From Primulina eburnea (taxonomy: Eukaryota > Streptophyta > Magnoliopsida > Lamiales > Gesneriaceae), in the NCBI RefSeq assembly GCF_022965805.1, contig NC_133117.1, positions 11,804,183-11,868,182 of the forward strand: 64,000 nucleotides of DNA, read 5' to 3'. This document shows, piece after piece, positions 1-9,466 of this stretch. The notes beneath the pieces were generated by a model. The model was not told where the DNA came from. It worked only from the letters and a program-made list of their open reading frames with translations, and ran no database searches. The translations under genes and the position numbers were made by a program. Each line of letters starts with the position of its first letter. The stretch's first letter is position 1.

Positions 1-34
1 GCTTGATTTCAATAAACCTGGCTCTGATACCAAA
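1..34 (-). other. Primer binding site and leader of a minus-strand LTR retrotransposon at the window edge
   Basis: Positions 21-32 read as the complement of TGGTATCAGAGC, which pairs with the 3' end of initiator tRNA-Met and primes minus-strand DNA synthesis in plant LTR retrotransposons. It lies two bases from the TG/CA end of the LTR at 35. The internal region of this element would run leftward out of the window, so its family cannot be assigned. Confidence 0.7.
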
Positions 35-693
35 TGATGTGAATCTTTGTACGAATGAATAGCAAACACGAATAAAATCGAATCGCGCCCTCAATTCAAT
101 ATCAAACAAAGAATCGTTGTTGTCCCGATCTTTTGAATCAAGTGTGTGTGTTGTGATATTCGCCTCTAAACTATGAAAAGTCTAGCAACAAATAATCACG
201 AGATAAACAATCGAAATTATAACGAACCTTCGAAGAACTAGTCGACGACAATCCGCACAAGCACGATCGACAAACGCCACAAAGTTAAAAACTTTGATAA
301 GTTTGATTTCTGAATAACAAAGAGAAGCTTTGAACATTTGAGAGAAAAACTCTAAACTTTGATAAAAATCAAAATAATGAAATCTGAATTGTGTGTAAAA
401 TTTCGCCCAATATGGTTTACATATCAAAAAGATTACTAGAATCTAGTTACCTCACAAAACAAAACTCTAAAGTAGGAAATTAAAATATTCTCGAGAAAGA
501 CGCGCGCTCGGGCGGTAGGAAATTACCGCTCGAGCGCCGAGGGCTCTGGACTATTCGCGCTCGGGCGGTAGATTATTACCGCTCGGGCGCGAGGCTTTCT
601 GTAAGTTTTCTCCGCGGGCAGTACATGTGGCACTCGGGCGGTAATCTTTTGCCGCTCGGGCGCCGATGCTTCTGGCCTCTTCTTCATTTATCA
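35..693 (-). repeat. LTR of an unidentified gypsy-type element, minus strand
   Basis: Read on the minus strand, this stretch ends in ...TTCACATCA directly before a primer binding site, so its 3' boundary at 35 is well supported. The 5' boundary near 693 (TGATAAATG...) is a guess from a TG start; no polypurine tract is seen before it. It holds three GC-rich inverted-repeat units (about 501-540, 556-592, 632-664) with arms like CGCTCGGGCGGTA and TACCGCTCGAGCG. The rest is AT-rich with no coding sequence. Confidence 0.55.
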
Positions 694-910
694 CTTGAAT
701 AATGTTCTTGTGACTTCCAAACTCACTCCCATGCATCGAAAACCCTCCAGCACTTTGCACCTCGCTTGTAAGTCCTTCCTCCTTGCTCATAAGCCCTTGC
801 AATGCTTCATTGAATCTTTTCGATCGTCCCCTCGTGATTGGTCCCTCCAGCAACTCTAAAGGGTCCCATGCTTTCCTTGGAGCTTGACCATCCGTGTTTG
901 CATCATCTTG
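694..910 (-). pseudogene. C-terminal end of a Ty3/gypsy pol, fragment
   Basis: The minus-strand reading contains DPLELLEGPITRGRSKRFNEA, whose GPITRxRxKR motif closes many plant Ty3/gypsy polyproteins just before the 3' LTR. It does not continue the pol fragment to its right in the same frame: the integrase tail there stops matching after RKEKKLRNK near 911. I read 911 as the junction between two different elements. Only about 70 codons remain and there is no start. The longer open frame running down to 551 is partly created by the GC-rich inverted repeats of the neighbouring LTR and should not be taken as protein. Confidence 0.55.
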
Positions 911-1397
911 TTTCTGAGCTTCTTTTCTTTCCTACCCAGGATTAAAAGCGGCTGCTCGACATAAGTTAAGTCTTCTTCAAGTTGAACATCTGTCGGACTA
1001 AGAACGTGCGATTCATATGCTACATACCGTCGTAGCAATGATACATGAAAGGCATTATGAATCCTGGACAGATACGGCAGTAAAGCCAATCGATACGCCA
1101 AATTTCCAACATATTCCAAGATCTCGAAAGGTCCGATGAATCTTGGGGCTGATTTTCCCTTGAGTCCAAATCTCATCACCCTGCGGAATGGTGAAACTTT
1201 AAGGAAAACTTTTTCCCCTGACTGAAACTGTAGAGGTCTACGCTTGGTGTTCGCGTAACTCGATTGACGATCTTGTGCACTTTTAATACTCTTCTTGATC
1301 AATTCCACTACGTCAATCGCTTGTTGCACTAATTCAGGTCCTTGCACTTGTCGTTCTCCTACTTCTCCCCGAAACAATGGAGTACGACAACGTCTAC
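911..1397 (-). pseudogene. Outer gypsy element: integrase C-terminal part
   Basis: The minus-strand frame reads through SYANTKRRPLQFQSGEKVFL, a GPFEILEYVGNLAYRLALLP stretch, and HNAFHVSLLRRY. These are the conserved landmarks after the integrase catalytic core in Tekay-like plant gypsy elements, ending in the degenerate chromodomain region. The fragment begins exactly where the copia element was inserted (CATAC duplication at 1398-1402). It would bind the integration target and DNA in an active element, but here it is only the tail of a broken gene. Confidence 0.85.
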
Positions 1398-1402
1398 CAT
1401 AC

Positions 1403-2335
1403 TGTTGGAAATCTTATTCCGGAGTTTGACAAATTAACCAACTGAACCAAGTAACTGAATCAAGCAACTGATTTACGCATTGAAGTTACTAACTGGTTAC
1501 GTAACTGATCGTTCAGCTATTATTTAAGCGCCGCAACCATCGATCAGTAAAGTGTGTTCCTAACTGAACACGTCATCAATTGATTGCGACAACCGACATA
1601 TAGTACAGTCTAACTGCAACAGTAGTAGTGGAACGCCGCATTTCAGAAAGTTGCAGTGTATGATCTGTCAGAGAATATCGACGTGGCAAACAATGGCTGT
1701 TATTCAAATAAATGTTACCGTTGACAGAAGCCTATAAATAGTCGAAGAGAGCAGCTGAAGAACTACCGATTCTGAACTACTCATTTTACTTTCTGTTACT
1801 CTGCGAAAATATTCTCTCAACTTCGTCAAATCAAAGCTCAAGCTTATCAGTTTTATCAGTAGCATTCAGGCTACGTTTTGAGCTAGAAAAAGCACTTTGT
1901 AATCTTCGATAAATTGTACAAGTTGTGCTAAGATCAGTTGTGATCTGTAAAAGAGTTGTTAACTAAGAGTTTCAGTTTTGGCAATAGATAAGTCCAAACT
2001 GAAGTGGGTCAGTACACGTTATTGTATTTGATCAAAGTCTTTTAGTGAATATCCTATCTTTGTGATAGAAGGGGTGACGTAGGAGTTATTCAAGTCTCCG
2101 AACATCCAGAAACATTTCCTGTGTTATTTACTTTCAGTTATCCATTCTATCTTTCAGTCAGTTAGTTTTCCGCAACTGTTTTATTCAGTTTAACTGATTG
2201 TTATCGACCGACGAGATACTTGAGTCAGTTTGTAACAAAACTGAACCCAACCTTTCGAAGAAGTTTTAATTTAGCAAGTGTTTATTCAACCCCCCTCTTC
2301 TAAACACTTTCACCTTGAGTTAACCGATCCTATCA
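1403..2335 (+). repeat. 5' LTR of the copia element
   Basis: It starts TGTTGGAAATC and ends CCGATCCTATCA, 933 bp. A TATA box (CCTATAAATA, 1731-1740) lies about 330 bp in, so transcription probably starts near 1760-1770. The word AACTGA/TCAGTT (one word on two strands) occurs at least 15 times, far more than chance. There is no GC-rich inverted-repeat array here, unlike the gypsy LTRs of this window. Confidence 0.93.
1731..1740 (+). promoter_or_regulatory. TATA box of the copia 5' LTR
   Basis: CCTATAAATA lies in the LTR, and the identical site is at 12524-12533 in the 3' LTR. It is the only canonical TATA box on the sense strand of the LTR. Confidence 0.7.
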
Positions 2336-2337
2336 AG

Positions 2338-2349
2338 TGGTATCAGAGC
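2338..2349 (+). other. Primer binding site, tRNA-iMet type
   Basis: TGGTATCAGAGC starts two bases after the LTR end, the usual place for the initiator tRNA-Met primer. Confidence 0.92.
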
Positions 2350-2393
2350 GAAGTTTATCTTGTCATAGAACATATTCTCTCAACTGATTCATT

Positions 2394-4364
2394 ATGTCTT
2401 CTTTCAACAAAATTCCTATGTTTTCCAGGGAAGACTTTGACGACTGGAAAATCAGAATGCAGGCTCATTTAGCTGCACAAGATGATGATATGTGGTACGT
2501 CATAACTGACGGGCCAATGAAAATTCTGAAAGCAAACACAGCAGTTGCCATCACCGAAGGGGCACCTCATAGAATCGAAAAACCCAGAGATGAGTGGACT
2601 GCTGAAGATAAAAGAAAAGCAAACCTTGACAATGTAGCCAAGGACATACTGTATAAAACACGGGACAAGATAACGTTCAGTAAGATCAAGATGTGCAAGA
2701 CAGGAAAAGAGATATGGGAAAAGCTGATTCAGTTATGTGAGGGAAATGAGCAAACAAAGGAAAACAAACTTTCTGTTGCCGTACAGAAGTTTGACAACAT
2801 CAAAATGAAAGCTGGAGAATCAATGCTTGAATATGATGAAAGAACCAATGGAATCATAAATGAACTGAATGCACTTGGAAAAGTGTATACAAATAAAGAA
2901 GTGGCTCTCAAGATTATCAGAGGACTTCCCAGGGAATGGGATGTCAAGACAATGGCCATGAGGGAATCAAAAGACTTGAACAAAGTTGAAATTCATGATT
3001 TGTTTGCTGATCTGAAAGCTTATGAGTTTGAGTTACAAACTCGAGGAGAAGCAGAACCATCAACACCTTCAGCAACTACTGCTCTAACTGCTATAAGAAC
3101 AGAACCAACTGGTTCAGTTGAGAAAGCTGCAGATCAATTGAGCAATGATGCTATGTCATTGTTTATCAGAAAGTTTGGTAGATTCATGAGGAAGAATCAG
3201 GGAAATTTTCAGAAGAGCTACCAAAGAAATAACTCCAGAGAAGATTCAAACGCTTGCTATAACTGTGGAAAGCCAGGACATTTCATTGCTGACTGCCCAA
3301 AACCAAAGAAGGACAGTCAAGTCTCAACTGAACGAAAAAAGAAATCATATGAGCACAAAAGGAGACCTAAGGATGAAAGGAAAACCTATAAAAAGAAGCA
3401 TGAAGTACTCCTAGCTGAGGATAGCAAAGCCAAATGGGCAGAGACTGACAGTGATGAGTCAGAAGCAGAAACTTCATACAGTTCTAGTGAAGAAGAGGAA
3501 GAAGTCAAGTGTCTGATGGCTGATGAGACAGAAGATCAATCAGACAATCAGCAGGTATTCGACTTTAGCTCAACTGATTTCACTAGAGAAGAGCTTATTT
3601 CGACTCTTCATGACATGGTCAGCGAGTATCAAAAGCTTGCTTTATCATTTGATAAAGCCAGAGCAAAGCATGATGATCCCTTGGACAACAATACTAAAAC
3701 TGATCAGTCAGTTGATATGTTGAGTCTAAAAAGGGAAATTGCTGAGCTCAATGCTGAAAAGAGCAGGAATCAATTGTTGATTCAAAAATTGATGCTTGAA
3801 AATGCAAAGCACAACGAGCTCATTCAGGCTTGGAATAAATCTTCTGCAGCTCTAACTGATATTCAAAATTCGCAAAAATCAGTTGCTGACAAGACTGGAC
3901 TAGGGTTCAGTAGTCAAAGTGAGATATCTTCCAATGATACTCAGCCACAACTGAATATGGACAAAGGAAAATTCATTCGCTTTGTCAAATCAGTCGTGGA
4001 ACAAGAACAGCTTGAACCAAGTAAACTGATTGAACCGCCCATTGAGAACAAGAACAAGGCAAATAGATATGGTATTGGATATAGTCCAAAAGTTTCAACT
4101 GACTCTCGTGGTCAAACATCGAAAAGAATCTCAAAACGATTTTCAAATGAATACTCCAACTACTATAACTGTAAGCCTGTTCAGAAACGATATAGGCTGA
4201 ACAATCAGTTGGGAAAGGCAAAATCACATATTGTTTCACCTATGCATTACACACAAAGCACACACAAAACGAGAAAGACCATATGGAATACAGCAACTGG
4301 ACGGTCAGTCAGACTGATCCAAGTTTGGATTCCTAAAGGACTAATCAACTTTGGACCCAAATAA
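2394..4364 (+). CDS. Copia gag (capsid/nucleocapsid) protein
   Basis: A 656-residue gag. Residues about 5-220 form the copia-type gag domain (UBN2/DUF4219-like; WKIRMQAHL near 18-26, then GLPREWD near 177). A CCHC zinc knuckle CYNCGKPGHFIADC lies at 288-301, followed by a Lys-rich then Glu/Ser-rich acidic stretch (about 305-390) and a predicted coiled coil (about 435-490, heptad-like Leu/Ile). Gag would form the cytoplasmic virus-like particle and bind genomic RNA. The protein is longer than most copia gags and has the coiled coil, as in Sireviruses. The ATG at 2394 sits 44 bases after the primer site. The frame ends in TAA at 4362-4364, and pol continues in the same frame after a second stop (TGA, 4395-4397). 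Confidence 0.9.
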   Translation: MSSFNKIPMFSREDFDDWKIRMQAHLAAQDDDMWYVITDGPMKILKANTAVAITEGAPHRIEKPRDEWTAEDKRKANLDNVAKDILYKTRDKITFSKIKMCKTGKEIWEKLIQLCEGNEQTKENKLSVAVQKFDNIKMKAGESMLEYDERTNGIINELNALGKVYTNKEVALKIIRGLPREWDVKTMAMRESKDLNKVEIHDLFADLKAYEFELQTRGEAEPSTPSATTALTAIRTEPTGSVEKAADQLSNDAMSLFIRKFGRFMRKNQGNFQKSYQRNNSREDSNACYNCGKPGHFIADCPKPKKDSQVSTERKKKSYEHKRRPKDERKTYKKKHEVLLAEDSKAKWAETDSDESEAETSYSSSEEEEEVKCLMADETEDQSDNQQVFDFSSTDFTREELISTLHDMVSEYQKLALSFDKARAKHDDPLDNNTKTDQSVDMLSLKREIAELNAEKSRNQLLIQKLMLENAKHNELIQAWNKSSAALTDIQNSQKSVADKTGLGFSSQSEISSNDTQPQLNMDKGKFIRFVKSVVEQEQLEPSKLIEPPIENKNKANRYGIGYSPKVSTDSRGQTSKRISKRFSNEYSNYYNCKPVQKRYRLNNQLGKAKSHIVSPMHYTQSTHKTRKTIWNTATGRSVRLIQVWIPKGLINFGPK

Positions 4365-4397
4365 ACAAAGGGTACCACAATCTTATTTTGTATTTGA

Positions 4398-7300
4398 CTG
4401 CAGGTAACAGGTACAAGCACTGGATCTATATGGTATCTAGACAGTGGATGCTCACGCCACATGACAGGAGATTCAAGGTTATTATCTCAACTAGTCAAAT
4501 ACACTGGACCAAACATCAGTTTTGGAGATAACTCGAAAGGTAAAACTGTGGGTAAGGGTAAGCTTATCCATGGTAACTTCACCATTAATGATGTTTTGTT
4601 AGTCGAGAATCTTAAGTATAATCTGATAAGCATCAGTCAGTTATGCGATAATGGATTTTCAGTTCAATTTGACAAACTTATTTGCTCAGTCAAAAACTCA
4701 ACTGATGAGATCATTCTAACTGGCAAAAGATGTGGAAACACATACAAAGTCAGCTGGAATGATCAACCTTATGCACCAGTATGTTTTATTGCTTCAAAAT
4801 CTACCAAAAACTGGTTATGGCATAAGAGATTAAACCACCTGAATTTCAAATCTATTGCATATTTGAGTAAACATGATCTTGTTACTGGGCTGCCCAAAAT
4901 GGATTTTACAAAAGACAAAATTTGCTCAGCATGTCAGTTTGGCAAACAAATAAAATCTTCTTTTAAGAACAAGGGTCGTAAATCTTCTTCCCAATGCTTA
5001 GAACTGTTACATATGGATCTCTTTGGTCCAATACCAGTCATGAGCTTAGGGGGAATGAAATACACCTTGGTGGTTGTAGATGATTTTTCTAGATTCACAT
5101 GGGTCATTTTTCTCAAGACCAAAGACCAAACTGCTGCTCAACTGATCAAGCTTTTCAAAAGATTATTAAATGAAAAATCAGTTGGAATTGATAGAATCAG
5201 ATCCGATCGAGGAACTGAATTCATCAATCAAATTCTTTCAAACTATTTAGAGAATACTGGAATCAAACATGAGCTCTCAGCAGCAAGAACTCCTCAGCAA
5301 AATGATGTAGCTGAAAGGAGAAATCGAACACTTAAGGAAGCTGCTAGAACAATGCTTGCTGATTCTAGTATCTCTCAAAGGTTTTGGGCAGAAGCAGTAA
5401 ACACTGCGTGTTACACTCAAAACAGATCAATGATTAATAAGAATCATTTGAAAACACCGTATGAGATCTGGCATGGAAGAAAAAGTGTGGTTTCTTACTT
5501 TAAAATATTCGGCTGCAGATGTTTTATACTCGACAATGGTAAAACTCATTTAAAAGCTTTTGATGCTAAATCTGCAGAAGGAATATTTCTTGGTTATTCA
5601 TCAGTAAGTAAAGCTTACAGAGTCTTCAACAAAAACACTTTAAATGTTGAAGAATCTATTCATGTTGTTTTTGATGAAACTGTACTAACTGATAAGCCAA
5701 CTGATACAGTTGAGCTAGCTGACAGATTTACAGATATCAGTTTGGAGGATGATGAAGAAGAAGATATTCATATTAATCAAAGCAATCTCCAAACACCTGA
5801 ACCTGAGATATTAGATCAGGCTGTTGAATTGGAAGCTAATCAGTTAGTAGAACAAACAAATGAGATTCAGTTGCCAACTGAAACAGCTCCAACTGAAACT
5901 GAAACCAATCAGTTACCTACTGAAGCAGTTACCAAGTTGGAATCAACAAATGCTGAACTCAGATGGAAGAAATCACATCCTCCAGAATTGGTGATAGGTA
6001 ATCCATCTGATCCGGTAAGAACGAGAAATCAAATGCTTAACTTATTCATTCATTCAGCTTTTGTATCTCAACTGGAACCAAAGAAAACTGATGAAGCTCT
6101 TGCTGATCCTAACTGGATAAATGCTATGCAAGAAGAGCTAAATCAGTTTATCCATAATAATGTCTGGAACTTAGTTCCAAGACCAATTTCCAAAACTGTT
6201 ATAGGTACAAAATGGGTATACAGGAACAAACTGAACGAGGATGGTTCAGTTGTGCGCAACAAAGCAAGGCTAGTTGCACAAGGATACAGGCAGGAAGAAG
6301 GAATTGATTATGATGAGACATATGCACCAGTTGCAAGACTGGAAGCAATAAGAATATTCCTGGCCTATGCATCATTCAAAAATTTCAAAGTGTACCAGAT
6401 GGATGTTAAAAGCGCATTTCTGAATGGACAGTTGCAGGAAGAAGTCTTTGTTGAACAACCTCCAGGTTTTGTTAATCATCACCTTCCTGATCATGTCTAT
6501 CATTTGAACAAAGCCTTATATGGTCTTAAACAAGCTCCAAGAGCTTGGTACGAAACTCTTTCAAAATTTCTAACTGATCATGATTTTTCTGTTGGATCAG
6601 TTGATAAGACGTTGTTCAAATTTTCTAAGAATGATCATATCTTACTTGTTCAAATTTATGTTGATGATATCATATTTGGGTCAACTAACCCCAAATTATG
6701 TGAGAAATTTGCTAAGTTGATGCAGGAAAAATTCGAAATGAGCATGATGGGTGAACTGACATTCTTTCTTGGATTACAAGTGAAACAATTGGATTCAGGC
6801 ACCTTCATCAGTCAAACAAAATATACAAAGGAATTGCTAAAGAAATTTGGCATGGAATCGTGTTCAGCTGCAAACACTCCCATGAGCTCATCAGTTAAAC
6901 TAGACACTGATCAAGGGGGAATATCAGTTGAGACGACGCTTTACAGAGGTTTAATAGGTTCATTATTGTATCTAACTGCTAGTCGTCCTGATATTGTGTT
7001 TGCTGTCTGTATGTGTGCTAGATTTCAGGCAAATCCTAAGCAATCACATTTTGCTGCTGCCAAACGTATTTTGAAATATCTTAAAGGCACACAAAATGTT
7101 GGGTTATGGTATTCTAAAGACTCATCTTTCAATTTAGTTGGTTATTCAGATGCAGACTATGCAGGATGTAAACTTGATCGAAAAAGTACAAGTGGATCAT
7201 GTCAGTTTCTAGTAGAACGACTGATTTCTTGGTTCAGCAAAAAGCAAACATCCATAGCAACTTTCACAACTGAAGCAGAATATCTTGCTGCTGGAAGCTG

Positions 7301-7601
7301 TTGTGCCCAACTGCTCTGGATTCAGCAACAACTGAGAGATTATGGAGTTGATGCTAAAGAATCACCTATATTTTGTGACAACACAAGCACAATTGCTATA
7401 ACCTACAATCCAGTTCTTCACTCTCGAACCAAACACATAGATGTCAGACATCACTTCATCAGAGATCATGCTCTCAAGAAGGAAATCAGACTGGAATACG
7501 TCTCAACTGAACAACAAGCAGCTGATATCTTCACCAAACCACTACCCGAGACTAAGTTTTCTCATTTTAGAAATATACTTGGTTTAATTGAGTTATCTTA
7601 A
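4398..7601 (+). CDS. Copia pol: protease, integrase, reverse transcriptase, RNase H
   Basis: The open frame runs from after the TGA at 4395-4397 to 7601. The protease motif [13 protein letters not shown] spans the start; counting from the Met at 4461, the integrase zinc-binding HHCC region is at about 121-158, the integrase catalytic triad is D186, D249 and E285 (a D,D35E arrangement), RT includes [17 protein letters not shown] (about 645-661) and YVDD at 733-736, and RNase H begins near 894 ([10 protein letters not shown]) and ends near the C-terminus. All core catalytic residues I looked for are present. The order INT before RT is diagnostic of Ty1/copia. No frameshift or internal stop is seen. 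How it is translated is unclear because gag ends in frame with two stops upstream. A short sequence TTTGACTGCAG just before position 4403 resembles a splice acceptor. Confidence 0.92.
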   Translation: MQVTGTSTGSIWYLDSGCSRHMTGDSRLLSQLVKYTGPNISFGDNSKGKTVGKGKLIHGNFTINDVLLVENLKYNLISISQLCDNGFSVQFDKLICSVKNSTDEIILTGKRCGNTYKVSWNDQPYAPVCFIASKSTKNWLWHKRLNHLNFKSIAYLSKHDLVTGLPKMDFTKDKICSACQFGKQIKSSFKNKGRKSSSQCLELLHMDLFGPIPVMSLGGMKYTLVVVDDFSRFTWVIFLKTKDQTAAQLIKLFKRLLNEKSVGIDRIRSDRGTEFINQILSNYLENTGIKHELSAARTPQQNDVAERRNRTLKEAARTMLADSSISQRFWAEAVNTACYTQNRSMINKNHLKTPYEIWHGRKSVVSYFKIFGCRCFILDNGKTHLKAFDAKSAEGIFLGYSSVSKAYRVFNKNTLNVEESIHVVFDETVLTDKPTDTVELADRFTDISLEDDEEEDIHINQSNLQTPEPEILDQAVELEANQLVEQTNEIQLPTETAPTETETNQLPTEAVTKLESTNAELRWKKSHPPELVIGNPSDPVRTRNQMLNLFIHSAFVSQLEPKKTDEALADPNWINAMQEELNQFIHNNVWNLVPRPISKTVIGTKWVYRNKLNEDGSVVRNKARLVAQGYRQEEGIDYDETYAPVARLEAIRIFLAYASFKNFKVYQMDVKSAFLNGQLQEEVFVEQPPGFVNHHLPDHVYHLNKALYGLKQAPRAWYETLSKFLTDHDFSVGSVDKTLFKFSKNDHILLVQIYVDDIIFGSTNPKLCEKFAKLMQEKFEMSMMGELTFFLGLQVKQLDSGTFISQTKYTKELLKKFGMESCSAANTPMSSSVKLDTDQGGISVETTLYRGLIGSLLYLTASRPDIVFAVCMCARFQANPKQSHFAAAKRILKYLKGTQNVGLWYSKDSSFNLVGYSDADYAGCKLDRKSTSGSCQFLVERLISWFSKKQTSIATFTTEAEYLAAGSCCAQLLWIQQQLRDYGVDAKESPIFCDNTSTIAITYNPVLHSRTKHIDVRHHFIRDHALKKEIRLEYVSTEQQAADIFTKPLPETKFSHFRNILGLIELS

Positions 7602-7748
7602 ATCAGCTCAATGGACGTACATCAGCTGTTCATTTTTTATTGTCGCTTATTAGTTTTGTTTCGTTCTGTTTTAGCATCTTATCAATTTCTGAGACTGATA
7701 AAACTGATCTTTGCAAAATATAACGAAACTTAAAATACTAGCTTTTCA
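7602..7748. other. Spacer between pol and the antisense genes
   Basis: AT-rich sequence after the pol stop. The antisense gene ends within a few bases of 7749, so the two genes converge tail to tail. I see no conserved motif beyond further AACTGA words. Confidence 0.5.
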
Positions 7749-8172
7749 TTAATAACTGTAAAAATTCTTTTTGATTAGATCCTTCAGTTCTTGATCAACA
7801 GACTCCTTCCAGTTCTTTAACCATGCTCCCAAGTCTTCAACTTGAATGGAAACAAAGCTGGGTGATGCAGCTACATTCTCCAGGAGTTTCTTATCTTTAC
7901 GGAGCATTAACTCGTAAAGATTGTCAGGTCTGAAAATGTCTTCCACGTTGAACTCATGCAGTCGGGCTCGATACTTTTCGAGCTTTCTCCTGTTGTTTGG
8001 GAGTGGTCGCCATTTCATTCTCCCAGAGGAAATGGAGCCCCTGGAGATTTTCTTGATATTGAAGGATATACAGGAAAACTTCGTCTTCTACTTGCATCTT
8101 CATGCGCTCCAAAGCTGTCTTCATTATCTCTTCTACCTTCATCAAAGTTTTAGAAGTACCAGCACCTGCCAT
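7749..8172 (-). pseudogene. Antisense accessory gene, pol-proximal copy, frameshifted
   Basis: Two overlapping minus-strand frames together match the whole of the neighbouring antisense gene at 8423-8848. The N-terminal part (MAGAGTSKTLMKVEEIMKTA) runs from 8172, and the C-terminal part from about 7985 down to 7749 contains KYRARLHEF, which aligns with KYRERLHVS of the neighbour. A one-base shift near 7975-7995 breaks the frame. A TATA box (TCTATAAATAAG, minus strand, 8225-8236) lies about 55-65 bases upstream of the ATG. The product would be about 141 residues, helical and charged, with no signal peptide or membrane segment. I do not recognise the family. It is a tandem duplicate of the gene next to it. 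Confidence 0.7.
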
Positions 8173-8224
8173 TTTCTTCTACTAACCTTGTTTCATAAAG
8201 ATATTTGTTACTGACCGCTTCAAT

Positions 8225-8236
8225 CTTATTTATAGA
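8225..8236 (-). promoter_or_regulatory. TATA box of the pol-proximal antisense gene
   Basis: Minus-strand TCTATAAATAAG. Nearly the same string (CTATAAATAAGATC) precedes the antisense gene of the second copia copy at about 35277-35290, at the same distance from the ATG. Confidence 0.6.
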
Positions 8237-8422
8237 ACAGGATGAGGAAGACGAAAGGACTCTACTTTTTCGACGTCGATCAATCTTCTAAATTTCAGGA
8301 TTTATTTAATCTGGTCTTAAGTGTTGTCTTTCTTATTAATGCTTGTATTAAGGGGGAACATTAAGGGTTAAGAAGTTAACTGACAAGACAGCAGTTGATA
8401 AATAAGAAACAAGATTCATTCA
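8237..8422. other. Spacer between the two antisense genes
   Basis: Upstream region of the proximal antisense gene and 3' flank of the distal one. It contains AAGGGGGAACATTAAGG (about 8350-8366), similar to TTTTAAGGGGGAATAAT at about 9010-9026 upstream of the distal gene, which supports a tandem duplication that included upstream sequence. Confidence 0.5.
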
Positions 8423-8848
8423 TTAACAGGATCTGAAGAAATTCTCTCTGATTACATCAAGATATTTTTGTTCCATATAGCTCATCCATATGGACACCCA
8501 TCCTCTTATTGCTGGAGTAGAACTCTTGCCATAGCTGTGTGAGCGGATGAGCTTCGTCAAAGCTCCTCTTTCTTTGTACACCATCAACTGATAGATATGC
8601 GGGTCATCAAAGAAATCAAAAGTTTCGGAAACGTGCAAACGTTCCCGGTACTTGCTTATTTTTGCCATCAGTCGTGGAGTATTCACCTCTCCACTATAGT
8701 ACAAAACTTGAAGTTCCTGCAGTCTTTCCCAAAGGCCTAGCACCTCATCATATATCTGCTCTTCTATAGCAGATCTCATTTTGGCCTCAGCTGCTTCCAT
8801 GAAAGTCGTAGCATCGTCAGGAACTCTTGAACTTCCAGCTCTTGCCAT
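8423..8848 (-). CDS. Antisense accessory gene, distal copy, intact ORF, unknown function
   Basis: An uninterrupted 141-codon frame on the strand opposite gag and pol. The start is the ATG at 8848 (MARAGSSRVPDD). The protein looks all-helical, with runs such as FMEAAEAKMRSAIEEQIYDE and LWERLQELQVLYY near residues 17-52, a central ISKYRERLHVSETFDFFDD segment, and a C-terminal Trp/Tyr-rich stretch (GWVSIWMSYMEQKYLDVIRE). No signal peptide, membrane span or zinc motif is visible. A TATA box (GCTATAAATAC, 8898-8908) lies about 50-60 bases upstream. A related gene sits at the same place and strand in the second copia copy (35342-39170). I do not recognise the family; it could be a captured host gene or a lineage-specific retroelement gene. 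Confidence 0.72.
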   Translation of the reverse strand: MARAGSSRVPDDATTFMEAAEAKMRSAIEEQIYDEVLGLWERLQELQVLYYSGEVNTPRLMAKISKYRERLHVSETFDFFDDPHIYQLMVYKERGALTKLIRSHSYGKSSTPAIRGWVSIWMSYMEQKYLDVIRENFFRSC

Positions 8849-8897
8849 TTGTGTTTGTTGCTTAAATGATATATGTTTAAATCTAACTGATTTACTT

Positions 8898-8908
8898 GTA
8901 TTTATAGC
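8898..8908 (-). promoter_or_regulatory. TATA box of the distal antisense gene
   Basis: Minus-strand GCTATAAATAC, 50-60 bases upstream of the ATG at 8848, a normal plant spacing. Confidence 0.6.
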
Positions 8909-9312
8909 ACAGGATGACGCAAGATGAATTGATGACGTCAGCCGACGATTAATCTCCTAAGCAATAAGATTTTCTTCTGTTTTAATGCTTAAACCTTCAG
9001 TTTCTGCATGTTTTAAGGGGGAATAATCTGATTTAAAATGATAACTGAGAAGTCAGTTGTTAGCAAAGTCTCGACTGAACTCGCTCAATTTTTATTAACT
9101 GACAGTTCAGTTGAGAATTTTTCTAATCTTCTCACATACGTTATTCATTTAATCATATTTCATTCAGATGTACCAACGTGAATGATTTACCAGCATTAAA
9201 TGCTCTCTGACAACCAATCAGAGGTTGCAGCGTGACACTTTCCAAATCATTTGAATTATCCACTTGCTTAGTACACACATACACACGTTTTTTTTTAAAT
9301 TTTTCATGGACT

Positions 9313-9322
9313 GACACGTGTC
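9313..9322. promoter_or_regulatory. Palindromic G-box upstream of the sense accessory gene
   Basis: GACACGTGTC contains the CACGTG core bound by plant bZIP and bHLH factors. The flanking words ACTGACACGTGTCC and AACAGTCAC both recur in the second copy (minus strand around 34861-34890), although the surrounding sequence has diverged. Confidence 0.6.
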
Positions 9323-9466
9323 CGATAATTCAAACAGTCACACATTTCATTACTTTACCCGCTTAAATTCAGTTCATCGTCCTTACGCTTTCAGCTATTC
9401 TAAGTTCTCAGAGTTTATCACAAAACTTATTCTCTCTTCGTTTCAGGAATCTACGCATCTTCAGAA

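Larger units (their letters stand above)
8849..9466. promoter_or_regulatory. Shared intergenic region between divergent antisense and sense accessory genes
   Basis: A 618-base region between two ATGs that point away from each other (minus at 8848, plus at 9467). It holds the TATA box of the antisense gene (8898-8908), a TGACGTCA bZIP-type palindrome (about 8933-8940), and a perfect G-box palindrome GACACGTGTC (9313-9322). On the sense side a pyrimidine-rich run ends in TTTCAG about 20 bases before the ATG. The second copia copy keeps the same layout, including the G-box. A bidirectional promoter is an inference from this arrangement. Confidence 0.6.

Noticed and set aside
182..427. Open frame of 81 codons on the minus strand
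   Set aside because: It lies in the transcribed part of an LTR just upstream of the primer site, has no domain, and its composition is that of AT-rich noncoding DNA.
2338..2349. TGGTATCAGAGC and its complements taken as a tRNA gene end
   Set aside because: Only the 12-base primer complement is present, next to LTR ends. No cloverleaf or A/B boxes are seen.
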